NCBI GenBank assembly: GCA_035299065.1
Contig: DATGXI010000184.1
Span: forward strand, 1 to 40,932
DNA: 40,932 nt
Direction of reading: 5' to 3'
Origin: DASPJQ01 sp035299065
Lineage (GTDB): Bacteria; Bacteroidota; Bacteroidia; Flavobacteriales_D; UBA2798
This document shows positions 7,590 through 15,217 of the stretch, piece by piece. The notes under the pieces are model-generated. The model searched no databases, was not told where the DNA came from, and was given only the letters and a program-made list of their open reading frames with translations. The position numbers were made by a program, and so were the translations under genes. Every line of letters starts with the position of its first letter. The stretch's first letter is position 1.

Positions 7590-9011
7590 ATGGCAAGTAA
7601 CTCATCTACATCTGAAAATTTCGCGGTAAATTCATACTACGATCTTATCAAACAAACCTTTGATTTTCCACAACCGGAGTTCCAGGTTGAGGAAAACGAA
7701 CTGACTTTCAATAGCATACCGCTAATGGACATTATTGAGCAGTATGGTACTCCTTTAAAAATAACCATCTTACCCAAGATTGCCGAACAGATCCAGAAAG
7801 CCAAAAAACTGTTTCATGTAGCTATGGCAAAGGCCGACTACAAGGGCAAATATACGTATTGTTACTGCACCAAGAGTTCGCATTTTTCATTCATACTGCA
7901 CGAAATTCTGAAAAACGAAGCGCATATTGAAACATCAAGCGCTTACGATACCTATATAATTGAAGAATTATTTGAAACAGGGCATTTGACCAAGGAGCAA
8001 TTTATCATTTGCAACGGATTCAAACGTCCTTTATATACCCAGCAAATTGCCCGTTTGGTAAACACGGGTTTTGAAAACCTCATACCGGTACTTGATAATA
8101 AAAATGAGCTGGATTATTATAAAAAAGCCATTAACAAACCTTGCATGCTGGGTATACGCATTGCTTCTGAAGAAGAGCCTACTTTTGATTTTTATACCTC
8201 GCGCCTGGGCATTCGCTACATTGACATCATTGATTTTTATAATTCAGAGATCAAAAATTCAAAGTTCCAGCTCAAAATGCTGCATTTCTTCATTAATAGC
8301 GGTATTAAGGACACCATTCACTACTGGAGTGAGCTTTCAAAGTGCCTGAATGTGTATTTCAGGCTTAAACAGATATGCCCAACCCTTGATACTTTAAACA
8401 TTGGAGGTGGCTTACCCATTAAAAACAGCCTGAACTTTGAGTATGATTATGAGTACATGATTGAGCAAATTGTGGCGCAAATCAAAAAATTCTGTACCCA
8501 AAAAGGCATACCTGAACCTGATTTGTTTACCGAATTTGGCTCATTTACCGTGGGCGAATCGGGTGCCAACATCTATAAAGTAATCGAGTCAAAGCAACAA
8601 AATGACCGTGAACAATGGTACATGGTTGACAATTCATTCATTACAACCCTACCCGATACATGGGGCATAAACCAAAAGTTTATCATGCTTGCCATTAACC
8701 AATGGCATAAAGAATATGTGAGGGTAAATGTAGGCGGATTGACCTGTGACAGCCTTGATTACTATGACTCAGAGGCACATGATAACCAGGTTTTCCTTCC
8801 CCGGTTGGACAAAGGTGATGACCTTTATATAGGTTTCTTTAATACAGGTGCTTACCAGGAATCACTAAGCGGTTATGGCGGAATTAAGCATTGTTTGATT
8901 CCATCGCCCAAACATGTTTTGATTGACAGGGACGAAAACGGAGAAATTTTCACACGTTTGTTTGCTAAAGAACAGAGTGCCAAGAGTATGTTGAAGATAC
9001 TTGGTTATTGA
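7590..9011 (+). CDS. speA: Arginine decarboxylase (PLP, fold III)
   Basis: The enzyme decarboxylates L-arginine to agmatine, the first step of polyamine synthesis by the agmatine route. The 473-residue protein is of the compact Bacteroidota type, shorter than the roughly 650-residue E. coli SpeA (family knowledge). The pyridoxal phosphate lysine is Lys95 in YCYCTKSSHFS at the start of the barrel domain. The phosphate-binding glycine loop is IGGGLP at 271-276. FTEFGSFTVGESGANIYK and TCDSLDYYD match conserved blocks of the family; the Cys-Asp pair of the second block is the usual active-site contribution from the partner subunit. It has its own promoter and is divergent from arginase. Confidence 0.92.
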   Translation: MASNSSTSENFAVNSYYDLIKQTFDFPQPEFQVEENELTFNSIPLMDIIEQYGTPLKITILPKIAEQIQKAKKLFHVAMAKADYKGKYTYCYCTKSSHFSFILHEILKNEAHIETSSAYDTYIIEELFETGHLTKEQFIICNGFKRPLYTQQIARLVNTGFENLIPVLDNKNELDYYKKAINKPCMLGIRIASEEEPTFDFYTSRLGIRYIDIIDFYNSEIKNSKFQLKMLHFFINSGIKDTIHYWSELSKCLNVYFRLKQICPTLDTLNIGGGLPIKNSLNFEYDYEYMIEQIVAQIKKFCTQKGIPEPDLFTEFGSFTVGESGANIYKVIESKQQNDREQWYMVDNSFITTLPDTWGINQKFIMLAINQWHKEYVRVNVGGLTCDSLDYYDSEAHDNQVFLPRLDKGDDLYIGFFNTGAYQESLSGYGGIKHCLIPSPKHVLIDRDENGEIFTRLFAKEQSAKSMLKILGY

Positions 9012-9017
9012 AAACTT

Positions 9018-9058
9018 TATAAACACTTGTTTATACCTTGAAATTAAAGTTATATTTG
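9018..9058 (+). promoter_or_regulatory. Promoter with an overlapping inverted repeat
   Basis: TATATTTG at 9051-9058 is a perfect -7 box, and TTG at 9027-9029 could serve as -33 (21-base spacing). A perfect hairpin, TATAAAC, loop ACTT, GTTTATA (9018-9035), covers the -33 position. It starts 7 bp after the speA stop, so it may be an operator or a weak terminator. Confidence 0.5.
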
Positions 9059-9085
9059 CCTGATTTTTAAAAAACCTTCCCCTTT

Positions 9086-9775
9086 TTGGCAAAGCAACTC
9101 TTACAATATTTAGTCATAGCCGGTACCCTTTTACTGGGCTCATGCGGCAGCGGTAAAGTTACCGAAGGTGTTATAGAATACGAGGTATCCTATCCTTACC
9201 TGAATGCATCTGATTTTATGGTGCGTATGTTACCCAATAAAATGACCATGCGTTTCAAAGATGGTAAATGGAAAACCACTGTTTCAAAAGGCAAAAGCAT
9301 TAAAACCGAATTTATTGCTGATTGTACCAATAAACAACTGGCAACCGCTTTCCAATTCGGTACAAAAAAATTAATGGTTGAACTTACCGAAAACGAAATC
9401 AAAGGCATGTTGAAGGAGTTTCCTAAGGTAACATACCTTGAAGTGAATGACAAAGACACCCTGGCAGGTTTTGACGTAATGAAAAAAGTAGCCGTTTTTG
9501 AAGACATTTCTTACCCTGAGTCTGAACTTTGGTATACTACCGATATTGAACTTGAAAATGCCAACTGGTGTTACCCGTATGACGACATTAAAGGTGTGCT
9601 CTTACAATATGAAATTGAGCGGTATGGACTTCGCATGCGTTTAAAGGCCACCAAATTCAGGGCCGAAAGCGTTGACGATGCTGAATTCAATTTACCTACC
9701 GGGTATAAAAAAGTAAAGCTCTCAGAATTTGAAAACGAAGTCAAAAAGATTTTTGGCATGGTTATTTCTGATTAG
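9086..9775 (+). CDS. Lipoprotein, DUF4412/GLPGLI-like, unknown function
   Basis: The 229-residue protein starts at a TTG codon, which is needed to give a full lipoprotein signal (MAKQLLQYLVIAGTLLLGSC, lipobox Cys20). No ATG fits. The mature part begins with a strand EGVIEYEVSYPY, followed by alternating strands that resemble outer-membrane-associated DUF4412/GLPGLI beta proteins. It shares block order with the next gene: an EYEV- or YEIV-type first strand, MLPxKM or MLPKEM, VTYxE, an LxYE(I/Y) strand, and a C-terminal helix ending in F-x-(K/M)-x(2)-EK-type residues. The two are therefore probably diverged paralogues. A strong -7 box lies 27 bases upstream, and the pair is likely transcribed together, 29 bp apart. 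An envelope function is inferred; no substrate is known. Confidence 0.75.
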   Translation: MAKQLLQYLVIAGTLLLGSCGSGKVTEGVIEYEVSYPYLNASDFMVRMLPNKMTMRFKDGKWKTTVSKGKSIKTEFIADCTNKQLATAFQFGTKKLMVELTENEIKGMLKEFPKVTYLEVNDKDTLAGFDVMKKVAVFEDISYPESELWYTTDIELENANWCYPYDDIKGVLLQYEIERYGLRMRLKATKFRAESVDDAEFNLPTGYKKVKLSEFENEVKKIFGMVISD

Positions 9776-9804
9776 TATTCGTAAATTTTAAATATCTCAA
9801 AAAC

Positions 9805-10491
9805 ATGAAGAAATTGATAGTTGGCGCCCTTTTGCTGGGTGTAACAGTTGCAGCTGGTTTTGCTCCTGCAGGTGGCAAAGACAAAGGTCTTGAAGCGAAA
9901 ATTGTTTACGAAATAGTGTATGAGGAGCTTCCTGAAATGTTTGAACCTTATGCAGCCATGCTTCCCAAAGAAATGGTGAGTTATGTAAAAGGTGCAAAAG
10001 TACGCGTTGAGCAATCGGTAATGGGTGTTACAACCGTATCGGTCAGCGACAGCGAAAAGAAAACCGGTTTCATGTTAATGGACCAGTTTGGCACCAAAAC
10101 GGCCTATACCATTGACCCAAAAGACATGGAAAAAGAAAGTGCCGATGCGTCAAAAGACTATGATGTAACTTATACGGAAGAAACAAAAGAAATTGCCGGT
10201 TACAAGTGCAAGAAAGCCGAAATCAAAAGCAAGGCTGACGGTATTGTTACCAACGCCTGGGTAACCGAAGAAATTAAAGGAACAAACAAGCAATACCCGT
10301 TTTTAAAAGGTTTTGCATTGGAGTACAATGTGCACAATGATAATGGAATGACCATTGCCATGAAAGTAAAAACATTGGAAAAAATGAAAGTACCCAGTGA
10401 GTATTTTGAAATTCCAAAAGAATATACCAAAAAAACCATGGCCGATTTCCAGAAAGAAATGGAGAAAATGCAGGGCGGTGGCGATGAATAA
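9805..10491 (+). CDS. Secreted DUF4412-like protein
   Basis: The 228-residue protein has a signal peptide (MKKLIVGALLLGVTVAAGFA) without a lipobox cysteine, so it is probably periplasmic or exported, unlike its lipoprotein neighbour. The body (KIVYEIVYEELPEMF, DVTYTEETKEIAGYKCKKAE, an LEYN strand, VPSEYFEIPKEY) matches the style of DUF4412 proteins. In these a K-I-A-G-Y-K-C-K-K motif precedes the last strands (family recollection). The C-terminus is a charged helix rich in Lys, Glu and Met. It follows its probable paralogue by 29 bp and precedes the next gene by 6 bp, so the three may form one transcript. Function unknown. Confidence 0.78.
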   Translation: MKKLIVGALLLGVTVAAGFAPAGGKDKGLEAKIVYEIVYEELPEMFEPYAAMLPKEMVSYVKGAKVRVEQSVMGVTTVSVSDSEKKTGFMLMDQFGTKTAYTIDPKDMEKESADASKDYDVTYTEETKEIAGYKCKKAEIKSKADGIVTNAWVTEEIKGTNKQYPFLKGFALEYNVHNDNGMTIAMKVKTLEKMKVPSEYFEIPKEYTKKTMADFQKEMEKMQGGGDE

Positions 10492-10497
10492 TGCATC

Positions 10498-11256
10498 GTG
10501 AAGAATAACGCATTTACATCACAAAACATTGTAGAAAAGCTGGTGAATCATTATGGTTTACCAGCTTTTTTGTTTGATGTAACCGGCAATTATACATTTA
10601 CCGTTAAGGGCGATAAAAAAACAAAACAGGTTGAGCTGGTTCCATACAACCGCTATGGCGAATTGGCACACCTTCCAAAACACACGCTTTTACTGTTTCA
10701 GGACCTCTGGAAAAAACATGCCGATGTGGTGGCCTCGCGCATTAGCTGGCATGCCGGGTATCATGACAAAGTTGATGCACGTTCATGTACTGCGGTTAAA
10801 ACAACCAAAGAAACAGCAAGCCAGTTCCTGGATAAATACCATTTAATGGGCTATGCCAGTTCGGCAAGTCATTACGCCCTTATACACGAAAAACAAATTG
10901 TTGCCATGGCCACCTTCAGCAAAGGGCGTAAAATGGACCGTCTTGAACCAAACCAACGTTCATTTGAGTTGGTGCGGTTTGCAACCATTCCTTTTGTAAG
11001 CATAACGGGTGGCTTAAGTAAACTCCTCACTAAATTTACAAAGGAACATAACCCGGGCGATGTGATGACCTATATTGATCCGCTTACGGGTGAAACAGCT
11101 GGTTTAAAACGACTGGGATTTGAGGAAATTGATTTTACAAAACCAGTTGCATTGTTTGTAAACACCAAAACACACGAACGTTTTTTTAAAGAAAATGATG
11201 GGACGGATTTGAGGTTTGAAACTATTGGAAATTATAAACTTGTAAAGACATTCTGA
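10498..11256 (+). CDS. GNAT-like protein related to Mom/Hef-type phage proteins
   Basis: The 252-residue protein begins with GTG at 10498, six bases after the previous stop. Residues 1-95 are an unrecognised N-terminal part. Residues about 96-230 carry a series typical of the Mom/Hef-associated acyltransferase-like domain of phages: DARSCTAVKTTKETASQFLDKY, then HLMGYASSASHYAL, IVAMATFSKGR, FELVRFATIPFVSITGGLSK and MTYIDPLTGETAGLKRLGF. The domain assignment is from memory of the pattern C-T-A ... H-x-x-G ... YELxRF ... GG-S-K-L ... YxDxxxxxGxxYxxLGF. No phage genes surround it, and codon use resembles its neighbours, so it looks like a host gene. The biochemical activity is unknown. Confidence 0.6.
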   Translation: MKNNAFTSQNIVEKLVNHYGLPAFLFDVTGNYTFTVKGDKKTKQVELVPYNRYGELAHLPKHTLLLFQDLWKKHADVVASRISWHAGYHDKVDARSCTAVKTTKETASQFLDKYHLMGYASSASHYALIHEKQIVAMATFSKGRKMDRLEPNQRSFELVRFATIPFVSITGGLSKLLTKFTKEHNPGDVMTYIDPLTGETAGLKRLGFEEIDFTKPVALFVNTKTHERFFKENDGTDLRFETIGNYKLVKTF

Positions 11257-11287
11257 GTTTTTTTAACACCAAAACAAGCGTATCCAA

Positions 11288-11392
11288 TTATCGGCAGTCA
11301 TAAAAAGCATCCTCTTCAATCAATCCTTTTTTTATCAAATCGGGTAGCAATACGTATCGCCCTGGCTTTTTATAAACCACAGTGAGCATCAT
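11288..11392 (-). CDS. Possible 34-residue peptide
   Basis: The minus strand between the GNAT-like gene and miaA has a frame that starts with ATG-ATG and encodes MMLTVVYKKPGRYVLLPDLI followed by a short charged tail ending DCR. The composition (hydrophobic start, KKPGR turn, acidic LIEEDAF) is more protein-like than most shadow frames, and the frame is open further upstream. It could be a small conserved protein, a gene remnant or chance; no ribosome-binding site decides. Confidence 0.25.
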   Translation of the reverse strand: MMLTVVYKKPGRYVLLPDLIKKGLIEEDAFYDCR

Positions 11393-11452
11393 AACCACCA
11401 CCGAAATCAACCTGGTAAAAGGCGTGAGAAATCCATACCTTTACGCTGAGCA

Positions 11453-12346
11453 ATGAATCATAACTGCATCATCATACTCGGTCCCACCGCATCAGGCAAA
11501 ACAAAATTAGCCGTTGAAACTGCCCGTTTATTCAATGGTGAAATCATTTCAATTGATTCAAGGCAGGTGTATAAAAAACTGGATATTGGAACCGGGAAAG
11601 ACCTTGCTGATTATGGTGAAATTCCCCACCACTTGATTGACGTACTGGAGCCCACCGAAAACTACCACGTGCATGCATTTGCAAACGATTTTTACAAAGC
11701 GTTTGGTGAAATTCAATTGCGCGGAAAATCACCTGTATTGTGTGGGGGAACTGGTTTGTATTTTGATACTGTTCTAAAAAAAAATCAACTAATTGCCATA
11801 CCCAACAACCCAACACTGCGCCAGGTTTTAGCAACAAAAACTACCGCACAATTGGTTGAATGGATTGAAAAAGATACGATGGCAAAAAATTACAAGTTTG
11901 ACACCAGCACACAAAAACGGTTGGTGCGCGCCATTGAAATTCTTGAATACCTAAAAATCAATCCTGCTCCACCCATACAATTCCATGAACTTAAACCGGT
12001 TATTTTTGGGCGAAAAACCACACTTGAACAAAGGCGTGCATACATTTCATGGCGCCTGGTTGACCGCCTGGAAAACGGATTGATTGAAGAGGCTGAAAAT
12101 TTAATACATAGCGGAGTTACGCATGAACAACTCCAGTATTTTGGACTGGAGTATAAGTTTCTTTCGTATTATTTACTGGGAAAAATTACCCGTGATCAAT
12201 TGTTTACCCAACTTGAAACGGCCATTCACCAATACGCCAAACGGCAAATGACCTGGTGGCGCAAAATGGAACGTGAGGGGTTTATCATCAATTGGGTAAG
12301 CGATGTTGAAGAAATTAAAACAATCCTGAAAAAATTTGATTTATGA
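11453..12346 (+). CDS. miaA: tRNA dimethylallyltransferase
   Basis: MiaA transfers a dimethylallyl group to N6 of adenine 37 in tRNAs that read codons starting with U. The 297-residue protein has the P-loop GPTASGKT at 10-17 and the downstream signature SIDSRQVYKKLDIGTGK. It also has HHLIDVLEP, and CGGTGLYFDTVL in the catalytic region. KRQMTWWRKME near the C-terminus is the usual tRNA-contact block. Length is normal to slightly short for the family. A 196-bp gap precedes it, so it probably has its own promoter, although none was clear. It converges with the MGMT-like gene. Confidence 0.95.
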   Translation: MNHNCIIILGPTASGKTKLAVETARLFNGEIISIDSRQVYKKLDIGTGKDLADYGEIPHHLIDVLEPTENYHVHAFANDFYKAFGEIQLRGKSPVLCGGTGLYFDTVLKKNQLIAIPNNPTLRQVLATKTTAQLVEWIEKDTMAKNYKFDTSTQKRLVRAIEILEYLKINPAPPIQFHELKPVIFGRKTTLEQRRAYISWRLVDRLENGLIEEAENLIHSGVTHEQLQYFGLEYKFLSYYLLGKITRDQLFTQLETAIHQYAKRQMTWWRKMEREGFIINWVSDVEEIKTILKKFDL

Positions 12347-12399
12347 AACGCGAAATTTGATTTTCCTGAATAAATCAAACTGCTAAAGCTTCACACTTA

Positions 12400-12765
12400 T
12401 TATAATTCCAGTTCCAGCATTGGGTCCCAGAACAACTTTTTAAAATCCACCACCATATCCTTTTTCACTTTTATGCCTTCTTTTTCAAGACGGTTTTTCA
12501 TTTCATTGCCCGGCCCAAAATTATGTTTACCTGACAACAAGCCTACCCTGTTTACCACACGGTGTGCGGGTAAGTTTTTTTGTTTGTGCGAGGCATTCAT
12601 GGCCCAGCCAACCATTCGGCTTGAGCCCGCAGCGCCTAAATATTTTGCAATGGCACCATACGAAGTAACGCGTCCCTTTGGAATTAAACGCACAACTGCC
12701 CAAACGTTTTTAAAGAAATCGTCTTCGGTTTTAAATTCTTTCTCGGTTCGTTTTGCCTTTGCCAT
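12400..12765 (-). CDS. MGMT-fold alkyltransferase-like protein lacking the catalytic Cys
   Basis: The 121-residue product aligns with the DNA-binding, active-site domain of O6-alkylguanine-DNA alkyltransferase: IPKGRVTSYGAIAKYLG (helix-turn-helix with Tyr36), SSRMVGWAM (Arg50 finger) and the active-site loop. The loop reads PAHRVV at 66-71 instead of PCHRV, so the methyl-accepting cysteine is Ala67 and the protein cannot take up alkyl groups. This is the hallmark of alkyltransferase-like (ATL) proteins, which bind alkylated guanine and hand it to nucleotide excision repair (family knowledge). I chose the ATG at 12765 (MAKAKRTEKEF) over one 42 bases upstream because the extra residues do not resemble the family. 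It converges with miaA, 53 bp between stops. Confidence 0.88.
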   Translation of the reverse strand: MAKAKRTEKEFKTEDDFFKNVWAVVRLIPKGRVTSYGAIAKYLGAAGSSRMVGWAMNASHKQKNLPAHRVVNRVGLLSGKHNFGPGNEMKNRLEKEGIKVKKDMVVDFKKLFWDPMLELEL

Positions 12766-12855
12766 ACAGGTTAATTTACTGGCTACTAATATATTAAAAT
12801 TACGCATTTAACACATACACTATCCAATATTGTTTTACCTTGGTACTAGTCAAAA

Positions 12856-13830
12856 TTGGAATCGGTAGCTGATATAAAAAAATTTGTTGATGCTGAAATG
12901 GTTGAGTTTGAAATCAAATTCAAACAATCCATGAAAAGCAATGTTGCCCTGCTCGATCGCGTTACGCATTACATCATTAAACGCAAGGGTAAACAGCTAC
13001 GTCCCATGTTTGTGTTCATTTCAGCCAAAATGTTTGGACCGGTTCAGGAATCTACGTATGTGGGTGCCTCGTTAATTGAGTTGTTGCATACAGCAACCCT
13101 GGTGCATGACGATGTGGTGGATGATAGTTTTGAACGCAGGGGATTTTTCTCGCTAAACGCTTTATGGAAAAATAAAATTGCCGTACTGGTTGGCGATTTT
13201 TTATTGTCAAAAGGCCTTATTCTTTCAGTAAACCACGGTGAATTTGATCAATTGCGCATTGTGACCAATGCGGTTCAGCAAATGAGCGAAGGTGAATTGC
13301 TGCAAATGGAAAAAGCGCGTAAATTAAACATTACCGAAGAAATTTATTACGACATCATCCGCCAGAAAACAGCTGTATTGCTGGCATCATGTTGTTCGTG
13401 TGGTGCGGCATCACAAAAACAAAGCAAAGAAGTGATTGAGCAAATGCGTTTGTTTGGTGAGTTAACCGGCATGGCTTTCCAGATCAAAGACGATTTATTT
13501 GATTACGGTGCCGGAAAAGACATTGGAAAACCAACGGGAATTGATATTCGTGAACGCAAAATGACATTGCCCTTGATTTATACGCTAAGCAATGTTGACC
13601 GCGAAACAAAGCGCAACATTATAAACACGGTTAAAAACCATAACGAGGACAATAAAAAAGTAAAAGAAGTAATTGAACTTGTTACCAAACATGGTGGTAT
13701 TAAATACGCCACCGAAAAAATGCACGAGTATAAAAACAAGGCCCTGGAAGTGATCAAACCCTTCCCTGATAATGACGCTAAAAAAGCGCTGGAATTTTTG
13801 GTGAATTATACCGTTGAAAGGGAGAAGTGA
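12856..13830 (+). CDS. Trans-polyprenyl diphosphate synthase
   Basis: The enzyme condenses isopentenyl diphosphate onto allylic diphosphates to make the long prenyl chain of menaquinone. That electron carrier is also the expected acceptor of the complex I encoded downstream. The 324-residue product has both aspartate-rich motifs: LVHDDVVDD at 82-90 (D85, D86, D89) and QIKDDLFDY at 209-217 (D212, D213, D216). It also has the KGKQLRP block at 44-50. The start is TTG at 12856. No ATG upstream fits, and the first ATG inside would remove the conserved N-terminal helix. Chain length (C30-C40) cannot be assigned. A twelve-unit heptad tract begins within the stop codon. Confidence 0.92.
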   Translation: MESVADIKKFVDAEMVEFEIKFKQSMKSNVALLDRVTHYIIKRKGKQLRPMFVFISAKMFGPVQESTYVGASLIELLHTATLVHDDVVDDSFERRGFFSLNALWKNKIAVLVGDFLLSKGLILSVNHGEFDQLRIVTNAVQQMSEGELLQMEKARKLNITEEIYYDIIRQKTAVLLASCCSCGAASQKQSKEVIEQMRLFGELTGMAFQIKDDLFDYGAGKDIGKPTGIDIRERKMTLPLIYTLSNVDRETKRNIINTVKNHNEDNKKVKEVIELVTKHGGIKYATEKMHEYKNKALEVIKPFPDNDAKKALEFLVNYTVEREK

Positions 13831-13912
13831 TTTCGAATTCCGAGTTTCGAATTTCGAATTTCGAATTTCGAATTTCGAATTTCGAATTCCGAGTTTCGAA
13901 TTCCGAGTTTCG
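13829..13912 (+). repeat. Heptad tract: twelve RRTTYCG units
   Basis: Twelve consecutive 7-bp units with no indel run from the GA of the TGA stop at 13828-13830. Five central units are AATTTCG; the flanking ones are AATTCCG, AGTTTCG and GATTTCG. Only transitions occur between units. It is the longest heptad tract in the window. Confidence 0.95.
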
Positions 13913-14052
13913 CGCAACGCCTCAATACAAGACACACTAAATCAGTTGCTTATCTTCCGCGCATCATTTTTTCGAAATTAGAGATTTGAAATTCGCTGAT
14001 CAATAAATTACACATCATTAAACTTTTTTGTAGTTTAGGTGTCTTATAAGAA
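13913..14052. other. Intergenic stretch with a short heptad tract
   Basis: No gene is seen. Three further 7-bp units (GAAATTA, GAGATTT, GAAATTC) lie at 13974-13994. An AT-rich segment with TAGTTTAG at 14031-14038 could act as a poor -7 box for what follows. Confidence 0.4.
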
Positions 14053-14151
14053 ATGAAAAAGGTTATTCACAGCAAAAAAGGTCGCAGCAACAATTCGGTT
14101 GCCAACTGCATACGCAATACCATTTTCAGCATTACGTCCTACCCTGGTTAG
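14053..14151 (+). CDS. Possible 32-residue basic peptide
   Basis: A frame from ATG at 14053 to TAG at 14151 encodes MKKVIHSKKGRSNNSVANCI and a further twelve residues ending SYPG. It is basic at the start and has no membrane segment. It stands 45 bp before the next gene and could be a leader peptide. There is no family match, and a chance frame is quite possible. Confidence 0.25.
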   Translation: MKKVIHSKKGRSNNSVANCIRNTIFSITSYPG

Positions 14152-14196
14152 TTAATAGTTGATTCACTTCAATTATTAACCCTAACCAAATTAATC

Positions 14197-15153
14197 ATGA
14201 ATAAATTATTTATAGCACGGGCATTGCTCGTAATCATACTATTCACCATTGGTGCATGCAATGTAACCAAACGCAAATACCGCAAAGGATTTTACAGGCA
14301 TAAACACGAAAAAGTACAAAGACAGGCTGCAGCAGGCAAACAAGATCTGGCATCCACTTCACCAGGTACCGACACGTTAGTTAATACAATTGTTTATATA
14401 GATTCGGCCGAACAAACCAACCCGGTTGTGACTGCTCCTGTGACACCTGTAAACGATGTGGAGGAAGAGACGTTTTCAACAGCCGAAACAAACCACAAAA
14501 AAAACCAGCCACACATTTCAAAAAATCAGCAACGCAACTATAAACGTGCGCATGAACAGTATTCTTTGAATGAAGACACGTACAAACAAGTCAAACGTAA
14601 AAAAGGAATGTGGTGGCAATTGCACGGAAAAAAAATCCTGTTCACCTTCCTTATTCTGTTGGCCGTAGCAGCTGCTATAATCATTTTATTTTCTTTCCCG
14701 TTAACCTTACCTACCCTGTCCTGGGCCTGGTTTGCACTCAGTTTTGCAGGTGCTGGTTTTGTACCTGAAATAAGTGAGGCGGTTGACAACAAAGCAGTAC
14801 TTTATTTATTGGGCCTGTTGGCGTTTAACGTTCCTGTTCCCCTGGCTTTTTTTGTACGTTTTGCGTTCACGTTAAATATAAATGTCTTTCTGTTGGTTGT
14901 AATGCTTTATGCTGCCCTGGTGGTTGCAGCCGCATTGGTTGCACTGGCATTTGACCCTGAGTTGGCCGGGGGAATTTTTTCATCGGGTATTATGCTGGGA
15001 ATTGTATTGGGAATACTTGCCTTGCTGGTAATTTTAATGGTACAGCTTTTTATGAATTTTTCAATACTGGCAGCTGTAGGCATTGTATTGATTGTTGCTG
15101 CACTTGTCCTGTTTTTTGCGGTGTTGTTTGTTGCCATGACGTTTAGCCGGTAG
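14197..15153 (+). CDS. Lipoprotein-headed polytopic membrane protein
   Basis: The 318-residue protein has a lipoprotein-type signal (MNKLFIARALLVIILFTIGAC, Cys21). Next comes CNVTKRKYRKGFYRH, a motif that begins many small Bacteroidota lipoproteins (recollection). A polar, low-complexity linker covers residues about 40-140. The C-terminal half is a set of about six hydrophobic helices, starting near residue 148 (ILFTFLILLAVAAAIIILF) and rich in Ala, Leu, Val and Phe. The combination of a lipidated N-terminus with a polytopic membrane domain is uncommon. It is also possible that the first helix is simply a membrane anchor. I recognise no function; the neighbours give no clue. Confidence 0.7.
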   Translation: MNKLFIARALLVIILFTIGACNVTKRKYRKGFYRHKHEKVQRQAAAGKQDLASTSPGTDTLVNTIVYIDSAEQTNPVVTAPVTPVNDVEEETFSTAETNHKKNQPHISKNQQRNYKRAHEQYSLNEDTYKQVKRKKGMWWQLHGKKILFTFLILLAVAAAIIILFSFPLTLPTLSWAWFALSFAGAGFVPEISEAVDNKAVLYLLGLLAFNVPVPLAFFVRFAFTLNINVFLLVVMLYAALVVAAALVALAFDPELAGGIFSSGIMLGIVLGILALLVILMVQLFMNFSILAAVGIVLIVAALVLFFAVLFVAMTFSR

Positions 15154-15217
15154 GGCAAATAACAAAGTCAACACAGTTACTACCATTAGCATTAATCTTT
15201 CTGCCGCTGTCTCAGTT

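Noticed and set aside
9196..9507. Minus-strand frame of 103 codons
   Set aside because: Fully antisense to the DUF4412-like lipoprotein gene and without a protein-like pattern.
13829..13912. CRISPR array
   Set aside because: The units are contiguous 7-mers with no spacers, and no cas genes are present.
13585..13935. Minus-strand frame of 116 codons with a repeated RNSKFE-type peptide
   Set aside because: The peptide repeat is only the heptad tract read in three phases; the rest is antisense to the prenyl synthase gene.
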